In this document: positions 1 to 8,600 of the stretch, one piece after another
How positions within the stretch are numbered: the stretch's first letter is position 1
Layout: the number at the start of each line of letters is the position of its first letter
Assembly (NCBI RefSeq): GCF_036946495.1
Contig: NZ_JAQIIX010000002.1
Location: 124,001 to 188,000 of the forward strand
Reading direction: 5' to 3'
Source: Mycolicibacterium neoaurum
GTDB lineage: Bacteria > Actinomycetota > Actinomycetes > Mycobacteriales > Mycobacteriaceae
DNA: 64,000 nucleotides
Notes under the pieces: generated by a model
Database searches by the model: none
The model's input: only the letters and a program-made list of their open reading frames with translations
What the model was told of the DNA's origin: nothing
Translations under genes and position numbers: made by a program

Positions 1-36
1 AGCTTACGGGAGTGATCACCGCGGCCCGCACATGGC

Positions 37-93
37 GAGCGTGCGCGGAGTCCGCCACCGGACCGGCGTGTCGACGAACGGACACGCACGCTC
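37..93 (-). terminator. Possible terminator hairpin after the VWA gene
   Basis: A 7-bp perfect inverted repeat, GCGTGTC at 66-72 and GACACGC at 81-87 with an 8-base loop, lies inside a wider 9-bp repeat (GAGCGTGCG at 37-45, CGCACGCTC at 85-93). It lies just downstream of the stop codon of the leftward VWA gene. There is no clear U-run, so this is a tentative call. Confidence 0.3.
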
Positions 94-111
94 ACCGGAA
101 ACGGCGGCGGA

Positions 112-1563
112 TCAGACGGGGAGCAGACCGTCGATCACCGAGGCCAGCTGCTTGGCCGACCGGCACTCGTGCATGGGGATCAGGTCCTGGTAGCGCGGCA
201 CGGCCGAGTCGCCGCTGCCCCACAGGTGCCTGGGCTCGGGATTGAGCCAGTGTGCATGCCTGCTGGCGTTGACCATCCGGGTCAGCAGCTCGCTCTCGGG
301 GTTGCGGTAGTTGTTGCGGGCGTCACCGAGGATCAGCAGCGACGAGCGCGGCGAGAGCACATTCGGGAAGTTCTGGGTGAACGAGACGAAGGCATGCCCG
401 TAATCGGAATGCCCGTCGCGGGTGTAGACACCGGCCTCCCTGGTGATGCGCTGCACCGCGACGGCAAGGTCGGCCTCCGGACCGAACATGTGGCTGACCT
501 CGTCGGTGGTGTCGATGAAGGCGAACACCCGCACCCGGGAGAACTGCTGGCGCAGTGCGGATACCAGCATCAAGGTGAAGTGACTGAAGCCGGCCACCGA
601 ACCGGACACATCGCAGAGCACCACCAGCTCGGGTCGGGCCGGGTGCGGTTTCTTCAACACGACATCGATCGGCACTCCGCCGGTGGACATCGATCTGCGC
701 AGCGTCTTGCGTAAATCGATCTCACCACTGCGCGAGCGGCGGCGTTTGGCCGCCAGCCGGGTGGCCAGCGTGCGGGCCAACGGTTGCACGGTCTTGCGCA
801 TCTGGCGCAGCTGTTCGCCGGAGGCCCGCAGGAACTCGACGTTCTCGGACAGTTGCGGCACCCCGTACATCTGCACGTGGTTCCGGCCGAGCTGTTCGGC
901 GGTACGGCGCTTGGTCTCGGCTTCCACCATGCGACGCAGCTGGGAGATGCGTTGCGCCGCCAGCGCCTTGGCGATCTCCTGCTGGGTAAGAGTCGGTTCC
1001 TCACCGTAAGGGGCCAACAACCCGGCAAGCAGCCGCCCTTCCAGATCGTCGAGGGCCATCGATTTGAGCGCCTGATACGACGAGTAGGACGGTCCGCGGC
1101 TGGAGTTGTACCGGCCGTAGGCCTCCACGATGCGGGCGATCATCGCCGTCAGCCGGTCGTCGAGGTTCTCCAGTTCGGCATCGGAGCCCAGCATGTCGAC
1201 CAGCGCCTGGCGCATGCTCTCGATATCCGCCTCGGGCGGGCCGGTCGGGTCCTTGGCGTCACGCACGTCGGCGTCGGCCTCGTCGATCACCGTGCGATCG
1301 CCCAGCGCCGCGGGCCACCACAGATCGAACAACGCGTCATAGGTATCCCGGTGCTCCGGGCGGCGCAGCACCGCACACGCCAGTCCCTCGCGCAGCGCGC
1401 CGCGATCGCCGAGACCGAGCACGTTCATCACCCGGCCGGCGTCGACGGTTTCCGACGGCCCCACCGCAATACCGGACCCGCGCAGCGCCTCGACGAAATC
1501 CACCAGGTGGCCGGGGATTCCGTGCGGCGCCAACGGCTGTGGCGGGCGGGTGCGTCGGGACAT
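112..1563 (-). CDS. VWA domain protein (CoxE-like), partner of MoxR ATPase
   Basis: 483 residues. The C-terminal part carries a von Willebrand factor A fold with a metal-ion-dependent adhesion motif, DVSGS at about residues 318-322. The N-terminal 300 residues are charged and helical, as in CoxE/YehP-type proteins. In this family the VWA protein works with a MoxR AAA+ ATPase as a chaperone-like or metal-insertion pair; the client is unknown. Its ATG overlaps the stop codon of the upstream MoxR gene by one base (TGATG), so the two are translationally coupled. It corresponds by position and size to M. tuberculosis Rv2425c. Confidence 0.85.
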   Translation of the reverse strand: MSRRTRPPQPLAPHGIPGHLVDFVEALRGSGIAVGPSETVDAGRVMNVLGLGDRGALREGLACAVLRRPEHRDTYDALFDLWWPAALGDRTVIDEADADVRDAKDPTGPPEADIESMRQALVDMLGSDAELENLDDRLTAMIARIVEAYGRYNSSRGPSYSSYQALKSMALDDLEGRLLAGLLAPYGEEPTLTQQEIAKALAAQRISQLRRMVEAETKRRTAEQLGRNHVQMYGVPQLSENVEFLRASGEQLRQMRKTVQPLARTLATRLAAKRRRSRSGEIDLRKTLRRSMSTGGVPIDVVLKKPHPARPELVVLCDVSGSVAGFSHFTLMLVSALRQQFSRVRVFAFIDTTDEVSHMFGPEADLAVAVQRITREAGVYTRDGHSDYGHAFVSFTQNFPNVLSPRSSLLILGDARNNYRNPESELLTRMVNASRHAHWLNPEPRHLWGSGDSAVPRYQDLIPMHECRSAKQLASVIDGLLPV

Positions 1564-2459
1564 CAGTTCAGCCTCAGCTCTCCCGCCGCCTTGATCTGAT
1601 CGGACTGGTTCTTCAGGATGACACCGAGGGTGGCGGCGATCATCTCGTCGTCGATGGTGTCCATGCCGAGCGCCAGCACCGTGCGGCCCCAGTCGATGGT
1701 CTCGGCCACCGAGGGCAGCTTCTTGAGCTGCATGCCACGCAGCACACCGATGATGCGAACCAGTTCGGCCGCAATCGTTTCCGGCAACTCCGGGACACGG
1801 GAGAGCAGGATGCGCCGCTCCAACTCCGCGTCGGGGAAGTCGATGTGCAGAAACAGGCAGCGCCGCTTGAGCGCCTCGGAAAGTTCGCGGGTGGCGTTGG
1901 AGGTCAGCACCACCAGTGGCGCCCGCTCGGCCTTGATGGTCCCCAACTCCGGCACGGTGACCGCGAAGTCGGAGAGCACCTCCAGCAGCAGACCCTCGAT
2001 CTCGATATCGGCCTTGTCGGTCTCGTCGATGAGCAGCACGGTCGGATCGGTGCGCCGGATGGCGGTCAGCAGCGGCCTGCTGAGCAGGAATTCCTCACCG
2101 AAGACATCGGTCTTGGTCTGATCCCAGTCTCCGGCGGCGGTGCCACCCGCGGTGCCCGCCTGGATGCGAAGTATCTGCTTGGCGTGGTTCCACTCGTAGA
2201 GCGCCCGGGATTCGTCGACCCCCTCGTAGCACTGCAGCCGGACCAGTTCGCTGCCGGTGGTCTGCGCGATCGCGCGGGCCAGTTCGGTCTTGCCGACGCC
2301 GGCCGGTCCCTCAACCAGCAGCGGCTTGCCGAGCCGATCGGCAAGGAACACCGCCGTGGCAGTGGCCTTGTCGGGCAGATACCCGGTCTCGGCGAGTCGC
2401 TTGGCGACATCGTCGATATCGGCGAACAGGGGCGCTGGGCGGGCGGGGACGCTCAACAT
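1563..2459 (-). CDS. MoxR-family AAA+ ATPase
   Basis: 298 residues. Walker A GPAGVGKTEL is at residues 51-60 and Walker B VLLIDETDKA at about 141-150, typical of the MoxR group. These ATPases remodel or activate partner proteins together with VWA proteins, here the product of the overlapping downstream gene. It lies 27 bases downstream of proA on the same strand, so proA, moxR and the VWA gene probably form one transcript, the arrangement of Rv2427c-Rv2426c-Rv2425c. The start is ATG at 2457-2459. Confidence 0.9.
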   Translation of the reverse strand: MLSVPARPAPLFADIDDVAKRLAETGYLPDKATATAVFLADRLGKPLLVEGPAGVGKTELARAIAQTTGSELVRLQCYEGVDESRALYEWNHAKQILRIQAGTAGGTAAGDWDQTKTDVFGEEFLLSRPLLTAIRRTDPTVLLIDETDKADIEIEGLLLEVLSDFAVTVPELGTIKAERAPLVVLTSNATRELSEALKRRCLFLHIDFPDAELERRILLSRVPELPETIAAELVRIIGVLRGMQLKKLPSVAETIDWGRTVLALGMDTIDDEMIAATLGVILKNQSDQIKAAGELRLN

Positions 2460-2486
2460 GGTCTCTTTTCTGTCTGGTCCGTGTGA

Positions 2487-3725
2487 TCAGGCCGGACGGG
2501 TCTGACCGTCACCCCAGACGATCCATTTGGTCGAAGTCAGTTCGGACAACCCCATCGGGCCGCGGGCGTGCAGCTTCTGGGTGGAGATCCCGATCTCGGC
2601 GCCGAACCCGAACTGCTCACCGTCGGTGAACGCCGTCGACGCGTTCACCATGACCGCCGCGGCGTCGACCTGCCCGGTGAAGCGTTGGGCGGCAGCCAAT
2701 TCGGTGGTGACGATGGCCTCGGTGTGTCCGGTGCCATAGGTGTTGATGTGGTCGATGGCGCCATCGACACCGTCGACGATCTGCACGGCGATGTCCATCG
2801 AAAGGAACTCAGCGCGCAGTTCCTCCTCGCTGGGGTCCAGGTGCACCGTCACCCCGGCGTCCTGCAGGGCGGTGACCAGCCGGGGCACCGCGGTATCGGC
2901 GACCGCGCGGTCCACCAGCAGGGTCTCGGCGGCATTGCAGACACTGGGCCGACGGGTCTTCGCGTTGAGCAGGATTCGCTCGGCGACGTCGAGATCGGCC
3001 GCGGCGTGCACGAACACGTGGCAGTTTCCGACGCCGGTTTCGATGGTCGGCACGGTGGCATCGCGGACCACGGCATCGATCAGCCCGGCACCGCCGCGCG
3101 GGATCACCACATCGACCAGACCGCGCGCCTGGATGAGGTGGGTGACGCTCGAGCGGTCCTCACTCGGCAGTAGCGCAACGGCGTCGGCGGGCAGGCCTTC
3201 GGCGACCAAGGCCTCGCGCAGCGAACCCACCAGAGCGGCATTGGAACGCGCCGCCGACGAGCTACCGCGCAACAGCACCGCGTTACCGGACTTGAGGGTC
3301 AGACCGAAGGCGTCGACGGTGACGTTGGGCCGCCCCTCGTAGACGATGCCGACGACCCCCAGCGGTACCCGCTGCTGGCGCAGCTGCAGACCATTGGGCA
3401 GGGTGCTGCCGCGCAGCACCTCCCCGATCGGGTCGGGCAGTCCGGCCACCTGTCGCAGACCGGCGGCGATGCCGTCGACCCGCTGCGGGTTGAGGGCGAG
3501 CCGGTCCAGCATGGCCTCGGCGGTCCCGGCGGCGCGGGCGGCATCGAGGTCCTCGGCGTTGGCCGCCAGGATCACCGCGACCTGGGCAAGCAGGCTGTCG
3601 GCTGCCGTGTGCAGAGCGCGGTTCTTCTCGGCGGTGCTCAGGGTGGCCAGGCGGCGCGACGCGATGCGGGCCGCGACGGCGGCATCGTGGACCTGCTGCT
3701 TGAGATCGAGGACCTGCGCGCTCAT
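2487..3725 (-). CDS. proA: Gamma-glutamyl phosphate reductase ProA
   Basis: 412 residues, normal for ProA. It reduces gamma-glutamyl phosphate with NADPH to glutamate semialdehyde, the second step of proline synthesis in the cytoplasm. The catalytic cysteine is visible as Cys263 in RRPSVCNAAE, and the aldehyde-dehydrogenase-like fold is intact throughout. The partner kinase gene proB lies 9 kb away at 12729-13853, so the two are not in one operon. The start is ATG at 3723-3725; the divergent ribokinase gene begins 56 bases away. Confidence 0.97.
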   Translation of the reverse strand: MSAQVLDLKQQVHDAAVAARIASRRLATLSTAEKNRALHTAADSLLAQVAVILAANAEDLDAARAAGTAEAMLDRLALNPQRVDGIAAGLRQVAGLPDPIGEVLRGSTLPNGLQLRQQRVPLGVVGIVYEGRPNVTVDAFGLTLKSGNAVLLRGSSSAARSNAALVGSLREALVAEGLPADAVALLPSEDRSSVTHLIQARGLVDVVIPRGGAGLIDAVVRDATVPTIETGVGNCHVFVHAAADLDVAERILLNAKTRRPSVCNAAETLLVDRAVADTAVPRLVTALQDAGVTVHLDPSEEELRAEFLSMDIAVQIVDGVDGAIDHINTYGTGHTEAIVTTELAAAQRFTGQVDAAAVMVNASTAFTDGEQFGFGAEIGISTQKLHARGPMGLSELTSTKWIVWGDGQTRPA

Positions 3726-3781
3726 TGAGCCAGCGTATCGAGCATCGGCCGAGATGGAGCGGTGGGGGTTACGGTGAGCTC

Positions 3782-4633
3782 ATGACCCGGGTGTGCGTGG
3801 TGGGCAGCGTGAACATGGATCTCGTCTTCACCGTCGACACCCTCCCCGAGCCCGGCGCCACCGTGCTCGCCTCGGCGCTGGCGCACTCGCCGGGCGGCAA
3901 GGGCGGAAATCAGGCCGTCGCGGCGGCCCGCGCCGGCGCGTCGGTGAGCTTCGTCGGGGCGGTCGGCGAGGACGCCGCGGCCATCGATCTGCTGGCTCAT
4001 CTGGAGGACAACGGGGTCGACGCCGGCGGCGTGGTCCGCTTGCCGATGCCAAGCGGAACGGCGGGCATCGTCGTCGACGCCCGCGCGGAGAACATGATCG
4101 TCGTGGCGCCCGGCGCCAACGCGCACCTGACGCTGGACTCGCCCCGCAGCCGCGAGTTCGTCGCGGGCTGCGAAGTGCTGCTGGTGCAGCTGGAGATTCC
4201 GCTGGAGACGGCGTTGGCGGCCGCCCGGATGGCCAAGGACAGTGGCGCGACGGTGCTGCTGAATGCCTCCCCGGCCGGCGGTGACCCGGACCGCCTCGCC
4301 CGCATCGCCGAGGTGACCGATGTCGTCATCGTCAATGAAACCGAGGCGCAGCAATGGAACTGGCCGGTCCCGAATCTGGTGACCACGCTGGGCTCGCGGG
4401 GTGCGACACTGCGCAGCGGGTCGGGCGAGATCCAGGTGCCCGCCCCCGCGGTCGAACCGGTGGACACCACCGGCGCGGGCGATGTGTTCGCCGGCGTGCT
4501 GGCCACCGCATGGCCCCAGGGAGCAGAACGCGCGATGCGGTGGGCGTGCGCGGCAGGCGCGCTGGCCACGACGGTTTCCGGCGCGGGTGGTTGCGCACCG
4601 ACCGCGGAGGCCATCGAGGACGCACTCGACTGA
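3782..4633 (+). CDS. rbsK: Ribokinase-like PfkB sugar kinase
   Basis: 283 residues from the ATG at 3782, which follows a GGTGAG ribosome binding site; an in-frame upstream ATG at 3725 would only add a proline- and arginine-rich tail. It has both PfkB signatures: the glycine-rich PGGKGGNQA near residue 38 and TTGAGD ending at the catalytic Asp234. It phosphorylates ribose or a related sugar with ATP. It corresponds in position to M. tuberculosis Rv2436. No ribose transporter or isomerase lies next to it, so the exact substrate is not shown by context. Confidence 0.85.
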   Translation: MTRVCVVGSVNMDLVFTVDTLPEPGATVLASALAHSPGGKGGNQAVAAARAGASVSFVGAVGEDAAAIDLLAHLEDNGVDAGGVVRLPMPSGTAGIVVDARAENMIVVAPGANAHLTLDSPRSREFVAGCEVLLVQLEIPLETALAAARMAKDSGATVLLNASPAGGDPDRLARIAEVTDVVIVNETEAQQWNWPVPNLVTTLGSRGATLRSGSGEIQVPAPAVEPVDTTGAGDVFAGVLATAWPQGAERAMRWACAAGALATTVSGAGGCAPTAEAIEDALD

Positions 4634-4642
4634 GCGCAACCC

Positions 4643-4670
4643 GCTGACGGCCGTCGTCCGGCCCGTCAGC
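4643..4670. terminator. Convergent hairpin between rbsK and nadE
   Basis: GCTGACGG at 4643-4650 pairs perfectly with CCGTCAGC at 4663-4670 across a 12-base loop. The right arm covers the nadE stop codon. It lies between two genes that end tail to tail, so it could serve both directions. There is no U-run. Confidence 0.4.
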
Positions 4671-6711
4671 CCTCGGGGATATCGCGTTCGATGGCGGTCA
4701 GCCAGATTCGCGCCGACATGTCCGACGGCGCCCGCCAATCCCCACGCGGGGACAGTGCCCCGCCCGCGGAGACCTTCGGGCCGTTCGGCAGCGCCGACCG
4801 CTTGAACTGGGAGAACGAATAGAACCGTTGGGCGAACACCGTCAGCCACCGCCGGATCTCGGCCAGCGAGTACTCGGGGCGCTTGTCCAGCGGATAGCCC
4901 AGCGGCCAATGTCCCCGTTCGGCGTCATGCCAGGCGTGCCAGGCCAGGAAGGCCACCTTGGCGGGGCCGAATCCGTAGCGCAGCACCTGGAAGAGCGAAA
5001 AGTCTTGCAGCACATAGGGACCGACCTTGGCCTCGCTGCTCTGGACCTCCTCGTCCTCGCCGGCCGGGACCAGTTCGGGAGTGATCTCGGTGTCCAGCAC
5101 CGACTGCAGCACCTCGCCGACGGACTCGTCGAACTCCCCGGAGGAGATGACCCAGCGGATCAGGTGCTGGATCAGCGTTTTCGGTACGCCGCCGTTGACG
5201 TTGTAATGCGACATCTGGTCACCGACCCCGTAGGTCGACCACCCCAGCGCGAGCTCGGAGAGGTCGCCGGTGCCCAGCACGATGCCGCCGCGCTGGTTGG
5301 CGAGTCGGAAAAGATAATCGGTGCGCAGGCCGGCCTGCACGTTCTCGAAGGTGACGTCGTAAACCTTCTCCCCGCGACCGAACGGGTGGTCCATCTCGGT
5401 GAGCATCAGCTGGGCGGTATCGCGGATGTCGATCTCGGCGAAGGTCACACCGAGCGCTTCGCTGAGCGCGATGGCATTGCCCTTGGTCCGGTCGCCGGTG
5501 GCGAAACCCGGCATGGTGAAGGCGAGGATATCGCTGCGCGGACGGCCTTCCCGGTCCATGGCACGGGCGGCGACGATCAGCGCGTGGGTGGAGTCCAGCC
5601 CGCCCGACACCCCGATGACGACCTTCGGGTAGTTCAACGCGCGCAGCCGCTGCTCAAGCCCAGATACCTGGATGTTGTATGCCTCGTAGCAATCCTGTTG
5701 CAGCCGTGCGGCATCCGAGGGAACGAACGGGAAGCGCTCCACCCGCCGGAGCAGGCCGATATCACCGGTCGGCGGGTCGAGGGTGAACTCGATGCGACGG
5801 AAGTCCGCTCCGCCGCGGCGAGCTTCGTGTTGCGCGTTGTCGTCAAAACTGCCCATCCGCAACCGTTCGGCCCGCAACAGCGACACGTCGACGTCGGCGG
5901 TGCTGCGGCGCTCGCCCTTGGGGAAGCGCTCCGACTCGGCCAGCAGAACCCCGTTCTCGTAGATCATGGTCTGCCCGTCCCAGGCCAGGTCGGTGGTGGA
6001 CTCCCCCTCCCCGGCGGCGGCGTAGACATAGGCCGCCAGGCACCGCGAGGATGCCGATTTGGCGAGCAGTTTGCGGTCATCGGCGCGGCCGATGGTGATG
6101 GGGCTGCCCGACAGGTTGGTCAGCACGGTCGCCCCGGCCAGCGCGGCGCGCGCGCTCGGGGGCACCGGCACCCACATGTCCTCGCAGATCTCGACGTGCA
6201 GGACGAAATCGGGCAGATCCGCCGCCTGGAACAGCAGGTCCGGCCCGAACGGCACGGTGGCACCGCGCACCCGTATGTCGCCCGCGAGCCCGTCACCGGG
6301 GGCCAGCTGACGTTTCTCGTAGAACTCGCGGTAGTTGGGTAGATAGGACTTCGGCACCACACCCAGGACGGCACCGCGATGGATCACGACCGCGCAGTTG
6401 TACACCCGGTTGCGATGGCGCAGCGGCGCACCGATCACCAGCACCGGCAGCAGGTCCACGGATGCGGCGACGACCGTCGCCAGGGCCTCCTCGACGGCGT
6501 CGAGCAGGGTGTCCTGCAACAGGATGTCCTCGATCGAGTAGCCGCACAGCGTCAGCTCGGGAAAGACCGCCAGCCCGACGCCGTCATCGTGGCACTCACC
6601 GGCAAGCCGCAGTACCGATTCGGCGTTGGCGGCGGGATCGGCGAGCGTGGTGTGGTGCGTGCAGGCGGCCACCCGGACGAACCCGTGCCGGTAGGCGGAG
6701 TAGAAGTCCAC
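4666..6711 (-). CDS. nadE: Glutamine-dependent NAD+ synthetase NadE
   Basis: 681 residues. The N-terminal nitrilase-type glutaminase domain shows the catalytic triad Glu52, Lys121 and Cys176 (in HVEICED). The C-terminal synthetase domain has the ATP-pyrophosphatase loop SGGLDS at 369-374. It makes NAD+ from deamido-NAD+ with ammonia passed from the glutaminase site. The start is GTG at 6709-6711; this N-terminus matches what I recall of the M. tuberculosis enzyme (Rv2438c). It follows the phosphotransferase gene by 34 bases on the same strand. Confidence 0.97.
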   Translation of the reverse strand: MDFYSAYRHGFVRVAACTHHTTLADPAANAESVLRLAGECHDDGVGLAVFPELTLCGYSIEDILLQDTLLDAVEEALATVVAASVDLLPVLVIGAPLRHRNRVYNCAVVIHRGAVLGVVPKSYLPNYREFYEKRQLAPGDGLAGDIRVRGATVPFGPDLLFQAADLPDFVLHVEICEDMWVPVPPSARAALAGATVLTNLSGSPITIGRADDRKLLAKSASSRCLAAYVYAAAGEGESTTDLAWDGQTMIYENGVLLAESERFPKGERRSTADVDVSLLRAERLRMGSFDDNAQHEARRGGADFRRIEFTLDPPTGDIGLLRRVERFPFVPSDAARLQQDCYEAYNIQVSGLEQRLRALNYPKVVIGVSGGLDSTHALIVAARAMDREGRPRSDILAFTMPGFATGDRTKGNAIALSEALGVTFAEIDIRDTAQLMLTEMDHPFGRGEKVYDVTFENVQAGLRTDYLFRLANQRGGIVLGTGDLSELALGWSTYGVGDQMSHYNVNGGVPKTLIQHLIRWVISSGEFDESVGEVLQSVLDTEITPELVPAGEDEEVQSSEAKVGPYVLQDFSLFQVLRYGFGPAKVAFLAWHAWHDAERGHWPLGYPLDKRPEYSLAEIRRWLTVFAQRFYSFSQFKRSALPNGPKVSAGGALSPRGDWRAPSDMSARIWLTAIERDIPEG

Positions 6712-6745
6712 CGTGCCATTCTGGCATTGTCGGCAAAACCGGAGT

Positions 6746-7699
6746 TCACATCGCGGGCTGCGTGCGCCAGTCGGCTATCACGGTGGCCAGGCCCTCGGCC
6801 AAAACCGGTAGTTGCGGCACCAGAACCACACAGCTGATGAACTGCAGTGTGCGCGCGGTGTCCATCAGGTGTTGGACGGCTGGGTCGGTCCTGCGCAGAC
6901 CGAGCGCCTCGGCGGCCTCGTCGTATTCGGCGACGGCCTCGGGCCCGAGCATGGCCAGGTCCCACTCGACCGGGCCCACACAGACGTCCTCGAAGTCCGC
7001 GAACTTGACTCCGGTGGTGGTGCGGATGACGTTGTGCGACGGCGCATCTCCCTGAAGCGCCTGGACTCCGACATCGGGGTGTCGGGTGGCGAAGGCGGCG
7101 GCACTGCCCAACACCGCCGACACATCGGCGAACTGGCCACGGACCCGGTCGATGTCCTTGCTGCTCAGCAAGTCCGAGGGCGCCAGCCGGTCGAACATGC
7201 CGGGCGCGGCCTCGGTGAAGGGCGCCAGAAAGGGCAGCGGCGCTGGATAACCGGCGAGCCCGGCATGCAGTTCGGCGCTCTTGGCGATCGGTACGCCGGC
7301 ATACGGCTGGTGATCGGGTGCGACATCGGCGAGCGTCCAGAACGTCATGCCGAACTCACCGCACCGGACCGGGGCGCGCGGCACCAACGGGCTGGGCGGC
7401 ACGACCGGCACGCCGTGGGAATCCAGCCAGGCCACGACGTCGAGTTCACGTTGCTGGCGCGCGGTCTGCAGCCCCGGGGTGTAGCCGGGCGGCAGCACCA
7501 CCGGGACACGGGCCACGACCGGGGCGGGCTCCAGATGCGCCACGACCGAGAAGACGTCGTGCAGGACGGTGGCGCGCTCGACCTCCAGCCCCGCCGCGCG
7601 GCCGGCCTCCAGCGCGGCGTCGGCGGCCCGACGGGTGCGGTCGGCGAGCTGGTCGGCGGTGAGCGGGCGCCCCGGCCCCTGGGCGGATCCTGCCGTCAT
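6746..7699 (-). CDS. Phosphotransferase of the aminoglycoside kinase/choline kinase fold
   Basis: 317 residues from the ATG at 7697-7699. A kinase-like catalytic segment (GDAPSHNV, then KFADFEDVCVGPVEWD about 20 residues on) marks the APH/ChoK superfamily, where Asp, His and Asn place the substrate and metal. Substrates range from antibiotics to choline and sugars, and nothing here identifies this one. The open frame runs upstream well past this ATG into the antisense of the sirtuin gene; that extension is not believed. It precedes nadE by 34 bases and faces the sirtuin gene divergently across 36 bases. Confidence 0.75.
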   Translation of the reverse strand: MTAGSAQGPGRPLTADQLADRTRRAADAALEAGRAAGLEVERATVLHDVFSVVAHLEPAPVVARVPVVLPPGYTPGLQTARQQRELDVVAWLDSHGVPVVPPSPLVPRAPVRCGEFGMTFWTLADVAPDHQPYAGVPIAKSAELHAGLAGYPAPLPFLAPFTEAAPGMFDRLAPSDLLSSKDIDRVRGQFADVSAVLGSAAAFATRHPDVGVQALQGDAPSHNVIRTTTGVKFADFEDVCVGPVEWDLAMLGPEAVAEYDEAAEALGLRRTDPAVQHLMDTARTLQFISCVVLVPQLPVLAEGLATVIADWRTQPAM

Positions 7700-7735
7700 G
7701 GGTCCACCCTGCCACGGCGGCCTATCCTCGAATTC

Positions 7736-8572
7736 ATGGAAGCCCCGGAACTGGTCGCCGCGCTGGCAGGTCGTCGGATCGCGGTGCTCACCGGTGCAGG
7801 CATGTCGACCGACTCGGGCATCCCCGACTACCGCGGGCCGGACTCCCCGCCGAGCAACCCGATGACCATCGCCCAGTTCCGTTCGGACGCCGTGTTCCGA
7901 CAGCGCTACTGGGCGCGCAACCACATCGGGTGGCGACATATGGACTGGACGCAGCCCAATGCCGGCCACCGCGCGCTGGCCGCACTGGAGGCTGCGGGGG
8001 TGCTGACCGGGCTGATCACCCAGAATGTGGACCTGCTGCACACCAAGGCCGGCAGCCGCACCGTGGTCAACCTGCACGGTACCTATCAGCAGGTGATCTG
8101 CCTGCAATGCGGATTCACCATGAGCCGCACAGCGTTGGCCGACGAACTGGAAGCGCTGAATCCGGGTTTCGCCGACCGCGCCGAAGAGGTCGGGGGCATC
8201 GCGGTGGCGCCCGATGCCGACGCCGTCGTCACCGACACCTCGAGCTTCCGGTACCTGGACTGTCCGCGCTGTGCCGGCATGCTCAAACCGGATATCGTCT
8301 ACTTCGGCGAGAGTGTGCCCAAAGAGCGTGTTGGACAAGCCTTCTCGTTGGTCGATGCCGCCGATGCACTGTTGGTGGCGGGTTCGTCGCTGACGGTGTT
8401 CTCCGGATACCGCTTCGTGCGGCACGCAGCCGCCGCCCACCTGCCGATCGCGATCATCAACCGGGGGCCCACCCGCGGTGACGATCTGGCCAGCGTCAAG
8501 GTCGACGGCGGGTGCTCGGAGCTGCTGACACTGCTGGCCGGTGAGCTGCCGCTGATGATGGCGGCGCGCTGA
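7736..8572 (+). CDS. Sir2-family NAD-dependent protein deacylase
   Basis: 278 residues. Sirtuin motifs are in order: GAGMSTDSGIPDYRG near residue 21, TQNVDLLH with the NAD pocket, the catalytic His in VNLHGTY, four zinc cysteines in CLQCG and CPRCAG, then DIVYFGE and GSSLTVFSGYR. It removes acyl groups from lysines using NAD+, making nicotinamide and O-acyl-ADP-ribose. The start ATG at 7736 is preferred because the longer open frame upstream is antisense to the phosphotransferase gene. The 3-prime end forms part of a strong hairpin shared with the convergent P450 gene. Confidence 0.92.
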   Translation: MEAPELVAALAGRRIAVLTGAGMSTDSGIPDYRGPDSPPSNPMTIAQFRSDAVFRQRYWARNHIGWRHMDWTQPNAGHRALAALEAAGVLTGLITQNVDLLHTKAGSRTVVNLHGTYQQVICLQCGFTMSRTALADELEALNPGFADRAEEVGGIAVAPDADAVVTDTSSFRYLDCPRCAGMLKPDIVYFGESVPKERVGQAFSLVDAADALLVAGSSLTVFSGYRFVRHAAAAHLPIAIINRGPTRGDDLASVKVDGGCSELLTLLAGELPLMMAAR

Positions 8573-8598
8573 CGATCACGCCCCAGCGCGCCGCCATC
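8557..8598. terminator. Strong convergent hairpin between sirtuin and P450 genes
   Basis: A 15-bp perfect inverted repeat (8557-8571 with 8584-8598, loop 12 bases) begins inside the last codons of the sirtuin gene and ends just before the P450 stop codon at 8601. It is suited to end transcription from both sides, although neither side has a U-run. Confidence 0.6.
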
Positions 8599-8600
8599 GG

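Noticed and set aside
3722..4909. A 395-codon minus-strand frame opposite the ribokinase gene
   Set aside because: It is antisense to a clear PfkB kinase and rich in Arg, Gly and His as usual for shadow frames in high-GC DNA.
6746..8440. A long minus-strand frame extending the phosphotransferase N-terminus
   Set aside because: The extra residues are the antisense of the sirtuin gene; the ATG at 7699 gives the normal family length.
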